A stretch of DNA of 64,000 nucleotides from Gari tellinella (lineage: Eukaryota; Mollusca; Bivalvia; Cardiida; Psammobiidae): contig OV277858.1 of NCBI GenBank assembly GCA_922989275.2, forward strand, positions 11,222,001 to 11,286,000. The letters are read 5' to 3'. Positions 1 through 12,226 of this stretch are shown one piece after another; position 1 is the first letter of the stretch, and every line of letters starts with the position of its first letter. The notes under the pieces were generated by a model. That model searched no databases. It was not told the origin of the DNA and saw nothing but the letters and a program-made list of their open reading frames with translations. The position numbers were made by a program, and so were the translations under genes.

Positions 1-1035
1 GTTTATCAATTCAATCATTTTACCCCAAAAAATCGGATTTCGCATCGTTTGATTTTCCTAGATTTTTTTTCTGTTATTCGGTACATATTGGAGCATATGA
101 AAACGCAAAAATCATTTCTGTGCATTTTTTCCCCCAACATTTTTAAATGCCCTCTACTACAAGATCTTAACGTGTGTTCATTTAACTAAATTCATTTTCA
201 CTGACATAATAAACTTTTATTCAAGCATGCAGGTATTCTTACAAGTAATTTATAACATTTAAATGGAATATGTATCTTGCATGAAGATTTAGAGCTAAAT
301 GATTCATATTCAAAGCCACTGGAAACAAAATTCCTAAAATCCTGATTTTTAGGAATTTTCTAAGGTTTTACCCAAAAATATATTTGTTTTTAAATAACAT
401 TTCATTGTTTATCTGGTAATGATCTTTTTTAATTTAATTTAATAGAACATTTTGTGTAACGTATTGAGTTGGAGCATTTATATTCATATTAAAGCCATAA
501 TATATAAATTTCAAAAAATCATGGTTTTATTTTTGTTGTTTTTTTAAACATTTTTACCATAAAAACACATTCTTTTAAAACAAATATTTATCTTTACCGA
601 ATAACTTACTTTATTTAGAAGGTGTGTGCAACTATTATTTCAAACTTTAGCATATTTTTTCATAGTTAAGGACACAGTATCGAAATTCCAAAAATGTGTG
701 TTTTTTAACTAATTTTTTACAATTTTACCCCAAAAAATCCAGTTATTTTAATTTTTATTAAACTGGTGTGGTACTAGCCTGGAGTGTAATGGAAGATGTG
801 CCTAATCTGAAAATTTGGAGCTTTTTTGTTCAAAACCATGGTCACAGTGACGAAATTCCAAAAATTCGCATTTTCGTTTATTGTTTTAGTCATTTTACCC
901 CAAAAATCATATTTCGCATTGTGTGATTTCTTGGGACTTTTTTTCTGTTATTCGGTTCATGTCATAGCAGATGAAAACACAAAAATCATTTCTGTACAAA
1001 TTAGTTCCCCAAAATCTGTAAATTCCCTCTACTAA
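1..1035. repeat. Degenerate ~175-bp tandem repeat
   Basis: A recurring unit contains a GAAATTCCAAAAAT-like segment followed by TTTTACCCCAAAAA. Unit starts are visible near 315, 490, 667 and 840, giving spacings of about 173-177 bases. The stretch at 1-170 closely resembles 880-1035. The units are well diverged from one another, so this looks like an old satellite-like array. The short open frame at 826-1035 runs along repeat sequence and is not regarded as a gene. Confidence 0.6.
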
Positions 1036-1038
1036 TTG

Positions 1039-1165
1039 CCATACATACGCATCCCCTGATTGAAAATACATCGGCTTGTCATTTTATGTCAAAGGGGGAA
1101 ACAAATCGGGTAGGATCCCAACCAGAATCCGTGTTAACATTGTTTTACATTAAACACGCATCAAT
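1039..1165 (-). repeat. Dispersed repeat copy E, first part
   Basis: This segment closely matches 30969-31100, which belongs to copy C. It stops exactly where the element at 1166 begins, and the match resumes at 3698. It shares the run around GTCAAAGGGGGAAAC with copies A and B in reverse orientation. Confidence 0.7.
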
Positions 1166-3697
1166 GGGGCCCTACCGATATACAGAGTTACCCCGCATGG
1201 AAAGTGTGATAAGAGTAGCGCCCCCTGAATGAGCGGTTGTTTCCGGTTCAATAGTGTACACATAGTATCGAAAATCCTTTATCCTCAAACACGAATTTGG
1301 GGATATCGTCTGCTTGTTAGTGTAGAGCTTATATTATATACAGTAGAACCTGGCTATACATTATTGAAAGCGCAATCTCTCATATTGTTAAAAAATAGAA
1401 TTAAGACATGCATTTACTTTACCTACAATAAAACTTACAAAAACTTCCATAGATATACCGTTCTATGCATATAATTTATTCATATGTTTATTAACATAAG
1501 TCATCAATCTGCACCTCAATAAATATGTTATACCTTCCAGCAGATGATAGCTTAAAGCAGAATGTACCTTAACCTGCCTTAAGGGGTCACCTATCTTCAA
1601 AACTAATACCATCTATTGGGTAAAGGGTTAAACCCCGTTACATGGATGTGTCAAAGCAACATTCGGGTTGCTGTTAATCAACCATAAACCCTACCCGCTA
1701 TGAATACCTATCATTTAATTTATTACTTTAGCTGATTAAATAAGGAAAAATACCGTAGGAATGATCAATTATGCTAATAGCATGATAAGGGTTAATATTT
1801 TTAAAAAACAAATACTGCCTACTTTCTTGATAAAAGTTTAGAACATGATATCAATTTTGACTTAAAACATATATGAGTGTGAAACAGTTCTACCCCTGAT
1901 CAGCCTGTTAGTATATATGCTGCATCTTATCTGGTTCCAAACTTTTTATAAATGATAGTGTTTTAAGCCTATTATAATTAGTGAACTGGTAAAAGATCAA
2001 CAGAAATAAAGTTTTAATCTACTAAAACGATGGAATACATGCTTTACTTTCAACATTGAGTTTTCAATAGAGTACACATTTAATGATAGGAGAGGGGTTC
2101 TAAAGTACTTATGTTGTTAAAACGGTATGTATTTCCTATTAACCCTTTAAATACGCCTTTGGTTTATGCCTCCATTGAAGGAAAGAGTTCTAATTCAAAG
2201 TTTTTATTAGCATGAATGTGCAACATTAAAATCATTGAATATCCTAGCAGATGGTAGCTTAAAGCAAGCTGAAAGTAAAGTGGCATGTACTTTTCAATCT
2301 ACCTTTAATGGACACCTGTCTTTCCAGGTAGGAACAGGCGATTGGGTAATGGGTAAACCCATTACCTAAACCAATTACCCCACAGCCCGTGTTAAGTATT
2401 TAATATAGGTCACCTCTTAAAGCAGGTTGAAAGTAAAACATAATGCGCCTTAAGGTGCACCCTGCTTTACTTTAATCCTGCTTTAAGGCACCACCCACTA
2501 CGACATAAAATATCACCTATGTTTCACAATTATGACTGCTTAGTGCATGAAGAGGATTTAGTTGCTTATGAAGGTGGAATTCATTAAAGGAGTAAAAGGC
2601 ATAATGATGGGGGTAATGGGTTAAGCTTTTGCACATGAAGGAGTGCATGGTATAGGAGATTAAAATTTATTCCCCACATGAATAACAATGTGGATCCTAT
2701 CATGGAGAAAGGACCTTTCTCCATGATCCTATATATATATAAAAAAATAGTTTGGTGTGTTTTGATTCCAGCCTGTGTACCCAAGACTTAAGCTTCCGTT
2801 TTATGGCTTGTCATAGCAGAGATGACTATGGGACAGCAGCTGCACCCCATTGGGGGGTCAGTATACAATTCGATTTCTAGCTAATTGGTTACTTCCTGTT
2901 GTTAGTTGTGATGATGCTTTGCGCTTTATGGCCCCTGGGCAGAAGCCTTGAGAGGTGAAATCCATGTGCGCTATGAGCATGACAGCCTGAACTATATCTA
3001 TGAAATTTCTGTCAACTAAAATCTGCTGGTATATAATGAACAAACAAAATATACATTTTTGAAGAAACTGTTTACCATTCAACATATTTTAAAAGACCAG
3101 TTTAACCCTTTGCCTAATGAATATTCATGTCATTATTAATAACTGAATAATACAAAGTTTATGTTTAATACCGGTAATGTCTTAATAAATATCCCCTTTT
3201 TCACCTGTAATAGGCAGCATTTATAGCCCTATAATGTCATTTAAGAACCAGAGAGGACAGTCATTGATTATAGAGGCTGTTCCTATATAGTAACCATCTG
3301 ATCAGGATCTACTTTTAATCCATGTTAACGTGCTTTTACCGAGGTGAAAACCCGTGTCTGTTAAGTATGTTAAAAGTCAGCTTCTTTGTTATATAGAAAA
3401 GTATGATCAGTGCTACTTTCGGTTTGCTAAAAACGATGAAATAAATAACCGTCGCATTTGACATTAAACAAAATTAATACATTAAAATACATAGGGATAA
3501 ACGGGAGCTTGACTGCATATAGATATAGGTATCAAACTAATAAACCGCATTCGATCTATTCTTTTCCGAATCGTTTATGACCGTTATCGACACCGTCTCA
3601 ATGAGATGCGTTAACTAAACCGGAAACAACCTTTTCCTTATCAGGGGAGTTAACTCGTGATGGAAATTGGGATAACTCTGTAATGCGGTAGGGCCCC
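1166..3697. mobile_element. ISL2EU-like non-autonomous DNA transposon, 2532 bp
   Basis: The ends are imperfect terminal inverted repeats beginning GGGGCCCTACCG, matching at roughly 25 of the first 29 positions. The element is flanked by the dinucleotide AT (1164-1165 and 3698-3699). The paralogous sequence near 31100 runs through this point without the element and acts as an empty site. GGGG-type termini with a 2-bp AT duplication suggest the ISL2EU group of the PIF/Harbinger-like transposons. That assignment rests on recalled family traits. I saw no transposase, so the copy is presumably non-autonomous. Its interior includes several AAAGCAG-type hairpins, for example at 2412-2490. Confidence 0.65.
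2412..2490. repeat. Hairpin family 3 (AAAGCAG / GCGCCTTAAGG)
   Basis: An imperfect palindrome is centred on GCGCCTTAAGGTGC. Its arms contain AAAGCAGGTTGAAAGTAAA and the complementary TTTACTTTAATCCTGCTTT. Related sequences occur at 1550-1590, 2245-2300, 35864-35947 and 57050-57112. Confidence 0.6.
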
Positions 3698-4395
3698 ATT
3701 ATGAACCCATTTTAAAGGACCTTTACATCCTAACGCAGGAGGCTTAACTTGAATATTTATGCTGATAAACTTCGATTGGACTGAAATCTCTAAATCATCA
3801 GCATTACTAATAACGCTACAAACACGAAATTGGTGTCTGTTAAACAAGTCGTCTGCTAAAACTATAACATTGTTTTTACCGTTGTTATAGTTGTAGAAAC
3901 ATAATCGTTATGAGAATCTACTCAGATCTAATTAGGCCCCAAACTTTATATTTAACAGTTGGAGTCCACACCATACACAACTTAGTCACTTTGTGAAGTC
4001 TGATCTATATCCAAACTGTTTGCATTGTTCGTTCTTATTCTTATATAAAACTATCAACAGTTTTACAGTTTCGAGACGAAATCATCGACGTGTCAATTTA
4101 CATTATTCGAATTTTTTTAAACACATTTATACATTTTATGAAAGGTCTCGCACATTTCCATAACCATACATATTTAAAAATGTACTACCATAAAGGGGAA
4201 TCGCTTGGTTTATGTTACATATCTTGTCGTATTAAATACGTCTTAATGCCATACGTGCTAACGAAAAATAATGAATATACATCTGGCCGAGCTATCGACC
4301 ACACAGTAAACTCATTCCCCTTTTCATAAGCAATCAGCTACTAATATGGATATATGAAATTCAGCGTTTTAACATACACATGTTTAGTTATGGAT
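3698..4395 (-). repeat. Dispersed repeat copy E, second part
   Basis: This matches 31105-31901 on the same strand, apart from a segment of copy C near 31126-31205 that is missing here. Similarity ends sharply at GTTATGGATA on both copies (4395 and 31901). A half hairpin of family 2, CCAAACTGTTTGC, lies near 4010. No coding sequence is supported. Confidence 0.7.
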
Positions 4396-5445
4396 ACAAG
4401 TAATGCAGCGAGCTCCCAATAACCTCTTTTTTATTAAAATGAAGCTACATGTTCTCCATTTAAGTGTTCTCTCTACACATGCTTTACTTTCACAGTAAGC
4501 ATTTGTTTACTACAGCTCACATTTGTAGCACTTGAATACTCGACATCCATATTCAATGAACCATATTTACATCTGACTAAACAGGCCAGTTTCTTAGTAT
4601 TGAAGGAACATAATGCTTAAAGATCCTGTAATTGCTCTCTGCATTACGTGTGTCCAACACTGAGGATATTTGACACATTTATGAAATTCGACTGATTAAT
4701 GCTGGATAATAAATAAGGCAGAAAGCTTTCATATGCGTTTTTTGCATTATTTACGCCATTAATATTAAAAGGAACAAAGGATTTTAACTGACATCGAGTG
4801 AAATCAAAATGCATGTGTATACTATATTTGTCTAATATGGCAAAGCCCCGATTCTTCTTCTTCAAATAAATAAATAAAAAAACAACGGTAAACTACCTAT
4901 TTTTTCTAGAAAATCTTAAAAAAATCCATTTTTTGCTCAGATTCACTTTTTTCAATCAATAAAGTTGCTGTTAAACACATCGAAAACTCAATTTTTGAAA
5001 GGTCAACATTTTCTATTAATAGACTTGCCGTGAAAACCACAACACTTTACAATATCTCTGCAGTGTATGTGTTCATGGATATATATATTTAAGAACACAA
5101 ATATATATGAGTCGTTCTCTGATAAAACCGGTCTTAATGACAAAATATTCGATTTCTGTTTTTTGGGCTTTCTATAATCTACACATTTTTTGGAGGGTAT
5201 GTCAAAATTTTAGAATAAAATTCAAAGCGGTTTTTAAGATATGAAACTTTTAATAACACCGTATATAAGTGAGAAAAAAATCCACGACGTCGAAAACGTC
5301 ATTTTGACGTTATCACTATTTAACGTCATTTACAGTAGCGAAAACGTTTTATTTCCCGTCTAAAAGAAACAAAACACAAGCGTGGTACAATTAAACGATG
5401 ACAGATTCTTTAAAATAATGCCGAATTGATTAAACTTCAGTTTCA
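4396..5445. other. No gene seen; AT-rich sequence
   Basis: No convincing coding frame is present. Several GACGT/ACGTC motifs cluster at 5285-5345. Similar clusters occur at 15840, 18770, 20800 and 57900 inside repeats, so they are more likely repeat sequence than promoter sites. Confidence 0.4.
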
Positions 5446-5509
5446 AGCAGTTTGGAGCCTGATAAGAGACAGAGTTCCTCGGCGTCTTATCTGATTCCAA
5501 ACTGTTTGC
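5446..5509. repeat. Hairpin family 2 (GCAAACAGTTTGGA)
   Basis: The left arm AGCAGTTTGGAGCCTGATAA faces a right arm containing TTATCTGATTCCAAACTGTT. The sequence is an approximately 64-bp imperfect palindrome. Equivalent structures are at 38944-39010 and 60855-60911, and single arms occur at several other sites. Confidence 0.7.
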
Positions 5510-5924
5510 ACTGGACCTCAGTACTTAGAGTATAAATGGGGTCTGTTGGGAAATAACAGCGTTCTATCTCCTGTACCCACTGATCAAATGGTATTATTTG
5601 CAACATCTTTGAAAACAACTTAAAATATAAGTACATGTGTTGCACTTCAATTTTATAAGTGTTGAAAAAACTTTCTGATTATCAGATAACACAAAGTAGG
5701 TATTGTCTAAATAATAGCAGTTATAAAATCACTCTGTTAAATACACGAACAATCTATAAACATTTAATAAATAATTCGTCATACCTTTTTGAAATGTTAA
5801 GTGCATGTCTTCAATCTGTGCACGGTATAAATGTACAGTTTGAATAATGTTGATATTAAATATTGAATTACTACTGAGTTTAGATGTGTATAATTTCAGT
5901 CACTTCGGACACAAAAAGTGCAGG

Positions 5925-6285
5925 CTCAAATGAGACGCCGTATTTTCAACAGGGTATCGGATCAGGGCTGAAACTGTTTGTCACTTGTCATAATGAACAT
6001 TAACTAGTCTACTACTAATGCAGACAGTGCATACCCTGATAACATACCGCGTTGGAGATGCTGCGGCTTATCTGGATTTACACTCTTTTCACACTTGTTT
6101 CAAAGTTACAGGGTTCATTCATACAATGAGCCAACTTGGGACAGATACAAATAAAATATTGTCTTATTTTCCCGTTCAACAACGTAAACCGTTTTTGAGA
6201 AATTGAGAGCATGTGCAAACAGTGCAGGACTAGATCAACCAGCTCCTTTAGAACTTGGATGATTAGGGTCTGCACTATTTATTAT
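5925..6285. repeat. Three GATCAG-type hairpin units (family 1)
   Basis: Three imperfect hairpin-like units occur near 5925-5995, 6020-6095 and 6210-6285. Each begins with an AGTGCA-like element followed by a diverged CTGATCA-like arm and ends with a complementary TGCACT or CTGTTTG arm. They are older and less regular than the arrays at 37389-38050 and 54395-54700. Confidence 0.5.
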
Positions 6286-6449
6286 ATTAGGCCATGTTAT
6301 CTAGTTATGTTTAATTTATGGTAAACAGGTGAAATTAATATTGTTTATCTTGCTGAAATTGTTAAAAAAGATCTGACCGATTCTATATATAGAAAAATCA
6401 GCTTAAATATGTTTAAGTCCCTTGGAGGTGAAATGGTAAATGTCTATAA

Positions 6450-8357
6450 CATTAACAAATCAACGTGGGCGAGGACAAGTGTCATCTTGAAACGTAAGTA
6501 GAACGTATGGACGAACCGCCCTGTACAAATACGTTGCCCTGGTTTCAATAAGACCTCCAGGTTGCTTTATACTTGGTCTGTCCGTAGCATTCAGTTGAGC
6601 GTTGTGTACTTTTAAAATATTGAAGTTGATTTCATCAGAACTGAATGATTCCTTAACAGTTACAATTCCAGGTTCGGTTCTGTTGAATGAGACATGTTAA
6701 TATTTCCTAATACCTTTCAGTGGCTTAAAATACTGTACGAGAAAGGTTTTCCATGATCGCCACTGCCAAGCTGGGTACAGTACTGCCATGTCGGTCCTGG
6801 AAGAATTGTTAACAATCGTCTAAAGCTGGTTAAGATTGTCACAATCTGATCGCCGATACACTTTTTTAACCATGCCAAATCCACCGTCTATCAAACAGCG
6901 AGTATGCCAAGGGATTTGCATGCTGTATGTTATCTTCTCATGTTGACCTGTTAGTACACGCCACATCAAATAGCCAAGTACATATTGGTTTTTATTTTGA
7001 GCACCGCAATTGTCCGCGTGTATTGTGCATTCTGATTCACCAAAACCATGATATTGGAAAGCCCAGTCAATCATGGAAATCACTGCGCCCGGTCCGTGCG
7101 TTAATGTTCCATCTTGTCCTATTGTTTGATTTTCATCAATTAAACAATTCACCATCAACTCTGAAGCCAAAAAGCTGGACTTTTCTCAGCGACAAAAAAT
7201 ACAGAGGCCCCATTTGGTTTGCTTGATGCGGAATAGTGACATTTTGATTATAGTCAAAAGTGTAATGCACACATTTATTCTCCTCCGAATGGCTGGTTTC
7301 TTCTGCAGTTTTAATGCAGTCGTTGTAGAAATGGTGCTCTTCCTGCGCTTTATGTGTGTGCTGCTGCATTAACATGGTTGTCTCTAACTTCTCCTCTTCT
7401 GTAACAGAATCCATAATGCGTTTCCGTAGCCTTTCACAAGAAGCACACACGTCATCTTTCGGTTTTGCGATTTTAATGTGAGGTAAACATTGGTTCCAAA
7501 TACTGCATAAAGTTGAGTACTTAATTGAACGCAATGCATGCCCATCACTTGTGCAACTATCTACATACAAATCATGCAGCTTTTTCCTTGTCATGCCTGA
7601 GGACAGATACACAGGTGGAACATTATCTCTACCACGTGGTGCAGCTGGTTGTGGTAAACCGTCATCATCTCCATAATTCGAAATGAATTGAACTGTTCGC
7701 TTAATGTCAATAAACTTCAATGCATGAACAGGTTTTTTTACCGATGTTACCATGTTGACGTGGCGTTATTCCCTGTGACTGCACATTTGTTTTGAGTTTC
7801 TGTAATGTGTGTTTTCCTATGTCATCAACTAGCAAATATGTCTTCTTACATACATGACGCCCAGCAAATGTCAAAGTATGCCTCGTTCTCTGCCTTTTCT
7901 TGCCACGTTTTATTATTTCTCTGTTCCTTTCGTTCAGTTACCCCATGATATATAGTTCTTTGTCATCCTTGCTCATTTCTCTCATATCCAGTATGTGAGA
8001 AAACATAGCCTGTTCACTGAACTTCGACACACAGCGAGACTAACACCCGCAGCCAGTAGCATGAACGTTTCTTATTCTTGCAATATCAGGATCGTCCGAT
8101 TGCAGCTTGTTACTAAGAATGTTTCTGCACTGAATCTCATTCTCACTGTCACTTGAACTGTCATTTTCAGTTTCTTGGATTTTCACCTCGTCCACATACT
8201 GCCGAACTCTCTCAGCGATGTCTACACGTTCGTCTTCTTCCTCATCATCATCGCTTCCCGTATTCAACTCGACATGTTCCTGTGAAGCTGCTGGATTGTT
8301 CACTGGTGTTCTCCCAAAATATTCATAAAAAAAGGCTTTCCAGCTCCTGAAATACAT
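6450..8357 (-). pseudogene. DUF7869-like multicopy gene, broken
   Basis: The conceptual protein starts near 8357 with an acidic Asp/Glu/Ser-rich segment and runs to about 6450. Hallmarks are PQPAAPRGRDN near the middle, a Cys-rich VCASCERLRKR segment, and HADNCGAQNKNQ followed by LMWRVLTG and CLIDGGFGMVKK. The C-terminal part retains WQWRSWKTF and KQPGGLIE. This order resembles a multicopy family of invertebrate proteins carrying the DUF7869 domain. The HxDNC...QNKN block suggests a transposase-like RNase H fold, which is inference. The copy is disabled by stops at 8040-8042, 7938-7940, 6820-6822 and 6697-6699. It also has a frameshift at a 7-base homopolymer (7733-7739) and another near 7150. 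The longest open pieces are 7136-7753 and 6820-7170. No terminal repeats were found, so its mode of spread is unknown. Confidence 0.7.
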
Positions 8358-8547
8358 GAAAACAATATAAGATCTATACGAAAGAAAAATGAAACTTATT
8401 CTCCATCCTCACATAATACATGTCATTTAATATATTGATATCAATGTTTAAATTAAGCCAACTAGCTACGGCAAATAACTATCCACTAAATCTAGACCTA
8501 CATGTTTTTAAAAAAAGTTATTTTGCTTCTTCGAAAATCTCCTGAAT

Positions 8548-8644
8548 GAAAACCAATAAATAAATACGAAAGACTCAAGCAGGAAACACAACACAAACAA
8601 TACACCCACCTCTCAAGCAGAACACACACACAGTCATACCATAA

Positions 8645-8682
<38 letters not shown>

Positions 8683-9220
8683 ATCCCATTCCTTCATCTA
8701 CACACTAAAAGAAAAATAACACGCAAGGCAAACATCAAGCAAAGTGAACATAGGAGCCCGCCTTGGTACGGTCAGCAGCGTTGAATAATTAATTATAAAT
8801 TAATCATTAACTACCACTGGGGGGGTTAAACATGGATTTAGGGGCGCCCAACCTCACACTTATCTCCTATATTCACCTATAAAGACGAACAGTGTACATA
8901 AAATATAAACCCTGTTCCACAACCTCACAATCAAAAAGACCGCCAGCACAGTAAGTAAATACATGTAAAACATTTAACAAAAGTTCTATGACAAGATCAT
9001 TAGTAACATGGAAAATAATTAAACATTCAAGCCCGTGTTAAAAATAACCCACTATGTCAACGGTCAAATTGTACTCAAGCGACTGGTCTGTAGTTACGAG
9101 TAACTGTAAGACATGGAAGGGTCCAGGGTACGACAGAGAGGGAGAGAAAAAACAAAGCACGAACATCCTACACAACTCTCCCGGTTAAGGACGGCTTTAG
9201 AGATACATAATAATGTAATG
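8548..9220 (-). mobile_element. 3' terminal region of RT retroelement
   Basis: This noncoding tail follows the reverse-transcriptase frame on the minus strand. It recurs almost collinearly at 26307-27040. Its last ~280 bases also occur alone at 13230-13513, 33314-33596 and 55692-55940. The tail contains a CA/TG microsatellite (here about 8626-8685) at the same relative place in all copies. All copies end in the sequence read on the plus strand as AATAAATACGAAA, which defines the 3' end. Confidence 0.75.
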
Positions 9221-10530
9221 CTAAGCCCTGTCTGTCGTCGCACAACTCAAGAGGAAAGCATAGTTATCAATTGTAGATTGATCGATAACCAAACGGGAAG
9301 TGAGCATCAATATAGTTGAATCATAATCTTTTTTGAGGAAATATCTATTACGTTTCACAAATAGGTTTTGAAAATGTATATGTCCAAGAATCTTACGAAG
9401 TCTGTAAATCACATCTCCATAAACTCCGGATGTGAAATACCTTGCCGCAGAAAAAACTTTAAGTTACATTTATACTTGTTAATGAGAGGAATATTTCTAT
9501 AAAATAATTTAGAAAATGTTTTACGAAGTTTATGAAATTTGTACCCCTGTTTAAGAAGCTGTTCAGTAATAGTTGTATTACGAAGGTGGAAGTCCTCAAC
9601 AGTGGTACAGACCCTAGAAAAGCGAATAAGTTGTGAAATATAAACCCCGTAAGATGTGGAACGGGGAACATCGCCATCTAGATGAGGATAATTTACAATA
9701 CTAAAATCAAAATCATCTCGTTTATCGTAACTCTTAGAAGAAACGATTCCGTTATTTATAAAAAGATCCAAATCTAAAAATGGTGCCGACAAATTTGACT
9801 CGTTTGTTTTATTAAGGCGTAGTTCTTTTGGGTAAATAAAAGGAAACAACGTATCAAAAAATGGGTTGTCTGTATTAAAAATATCATCTAGATAGCGCGA
9901 TGTATTGTTAAAGGCTTCGATCATATCTGCCTGTGTATCAGGTTTTAGACTAAACATAAAGTCCCTCTCATAACAGTACAAAAATAAGGTCTGTGACAAG
10001 GGGCGCACAGTTTGTACCCATAGGAATACCAATCACTTGGCGGTATATGGTACTCCCAAAACGTACATAAATATTATCCAGAAGAAATGATAGTGATTCA
10101 CAGACATCGGTGCAATTCCACATATTGTAATGCTTAACCGTTTCATTTGTATAAAATGCACGATCAGCATTACACGCCAGAAATAGCTTCCTTTCTCTGG
10201 CGAAAGTCTTTTCAATAAGTTGTATAATATTATATTTTATTAGATTATGAGGAAAGGTAGTAAATAGTGTTGAAAAGTCATACGTACTTATATTGCAAGC
10301 TTGGTATTTTCTATATTCAAGCTGCGCCAAAATTTCATTTGAGTTTTTGATAGACCAAAACAGATTAAGTCCAGAATTTTCATAAGTCTTGTCACAATAC
10401 CTTTGAACATGTTCTTTGATTTTAATTAAGTTAGTTCTGATTCGTAAAATTGAAATTCCACCGAGGAAAGCCCAATGCGTAACAATTAACCATTGTTTAA
10501 ATCCTGAAAAATTAAAAGTTTGTAGATCAG
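9221..10530 (-). pseudogene. Penelope-like reverse transcriptase, frameshifted
   Basis: Reading down the minus strand, the frame shows WSIKNSN near 10355 and then the catalytic Asp segment STYDFSTLFTT (Asp near 10278). GIPMGTNCAPL follows, then the SRYLDDI box (YLDD at 9883-9894), DKRDDFDF and SYGVYISQLIRF. The C-terminal portion contains YRLRKILGH and ends CATTDRA near 9221. These motifs identify a reverse transcriptase of a family very common in bivalves and corals. I think it is Penelope-like, but no GIY-YIG endonuclease is visible, so the clade is uncertain. The frame is broken between 9968 and 10032 and again near 9412. All catalytic Asp residues remain. A TTTTTCAG at about 10504-10511 looks like a splice acceptor. 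The copy is 5'-truncated or unrecognisable above about 10530. Confidence 0.75.
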
Positions 10531-10740
10531 TGTGATAATGCGTAATCCATTAATCTAAGTTTGATAGCTTCAAAGCGAAACTCCAGAGCTAATTGAACAA
10601 GTCATGCAACGTTCACATCTAGATCTTCACGTAATTTATTTTAATAATATTTAGTTATAGATCTAGGCCTTATTATAAAAAATCTGCTTTGGAAATTCAA
10701 AAAAATGTGCAATAATTATTTAAAAAAAAGGAAAAAGACA

Positions 10741-10813
10741 GTTGGAAGTTGGATTCGAACCGGCGACCTTCTGCACTACAATTCTTTGACGTATCCACTG
10801 AGCTACGGGGGCT
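10741..10813 (-). repeat. tRNA-like head of a SINE
   Basis: On the minus strand GTAGCTCAGTGGATA resembles an A box and CCGGTTCGAATCC a B box of RNA polymerase III promoters. The 5' GCCCCCG has no complementary CGGGGGC at the 3' side, and the T stem pairs poorly. It is therefore a tRNA-derived repeat or decayed tRNA rather than a working tRNA. An A/T-rich tail follows at about 10700-10740. Confidence 0.55.
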
Positions 10814-11093
10814 TGACGTCTATCGCGGTATAAATAATAATCATATTACTGATAAACTGGATTATCGCGAAAATGGGTCGGTACGCTGCTACTTTTTCTC
10901 TTCTTTTTTTGAGTAATCAATAGAACCATCACATAACATGTTTATTAATTACATGTTCATGTACTAATTATTCGCCAATTCATCAATAGTCTGTTACAAA
11001 ACTAGAGCCTGAAAATATAAATAAGGAATAAAAACGTGTTATGAAGACTGTATCTGATGTACAACTTAGAGAACTTGTAGTGGAAGATGTCTA

Positions 11094-12226
11094 CACTCAG
11101 AGGATCTTCTAACCGATCACTTTTTAAACTCAAATTTATCGAAACAGGAAATGACACAACGACGTAATCAGTTTTGTTACGCCACACCTCCAAATTGGAG
11201 GATTTTAGTTTTTTGCACGTGCGAGGCGTGTATGGGGACATTGGTAAACACGGCTTTTGATTATTTGTTGGTCATCAATCGTCCTAGCAGAAAAACATTT
11301 AACATGTCGAAAATACGGATTGTACTAATCACAAGAGCACTCGAAAGGTTTACGTGAAATACCACTTTAACGCCATGGACATTTTACGTCCTGGGTGCTC
11401 TAAAATCGTTTAAATCAAACATCAATATCTTATTTCACCAACTGAAACGCATTTCAGCATGTTTTTCGCTCATATCTGCTTGTTGTGAGGAAATTTTGTC
11501 TGACCGGAAGTGTAGAGACTAACGTCATTTGTGCCTACAGATAAAAAACTCACTATACGGAATCTTTCATTTTGGTCACCACACACTCGCTCGTATGTTT
11601 CCAAGCGTCTACGGTGATTTGCTCGCGCATGTCTGGACCGTCGAATATGTCAAAATAGCGTAACGTTACTGCGTTAACGGCCTCAACGCCAATCGTTTAA
11701 ATTCAAAATTTTAACTTGGCGCGTCAAAAGTCACCCTTTTTTATTGATACATTAATATTGTAAGTCGCTGAAGCCGTTTAGGACGGCATTCTTTGAGTAC
11801 TCTGTAAATTTCACTAAGCCACTGCTGACAGCTAGTGGCAATTTTGGTATTTTACATAGTATAAGAAAACGGACCAGGAGATGCATCAGTATTCTTATTT
11901 CAGTGCCAGTTGACAATAATCCATCAATACTTAGATAGTATGTTTTCAAAGTAATCATCTAAGTGCTACATATGGCACAAATGTCGCGTTGACAGCTGGT
12001 ATCCCAACAGACAAATGTCATTGATGACATTGTGACTTGTAATTTTAGGGCTAGGTTACAATTTCATTCATATTTTCCATAATTCGTGATCAATTTTAAT
12101 GAAACTTTTCTTCCTGTTATAAAACATCTCCATCTCATGGAAAACATATATTTTGGCAACCGGATTAACTTGTTTTTAGAGTAGCGCCTTTAAATCTGAC
12201 TGATCGGTTAGAAGATCCTCTGAGTG
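11094..12226. mobile_element. Tc1/mariner-type non-autonomous element, 1133 bp
   Basis: Perfect 26-bp terminal inverted repeats occupy 11094-11119 (starting CACTCAGAGGATCTTCTAAC) and 12201-12226. The element is flanked by TA at 11092-11093 and 12227-12228. Copy B reads GTCTATGCAAG at the equivalent place (near 41779) with a single TA and no element, which is an exact empty site. TA duplication with inverted ends points to the Tc1/mariner superfamily. The interior has only short open frames and no DDE/D motif that I can see, so it probably depends on a transposase encoded elsewhere. Confidence 0.85.

Noticed and set aside
1229..1474. 81-codon frame
   Set aside because: It lies inside the 1166-3697 element, has no recognisable transposase motif and begins within the inverted-repeat end region.
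5285..5345. Cluster of GACGTCA-like motifs as a CREB-type promoter
   Set aside because: The same motif clusters recur inside several dispersed repeats and no gene start lies nearby.
10741..10813. Functional tRNA gene
   Set aside because: The acceptor and T stems do not pair, so it is listed as a tRNA-like SINE head.
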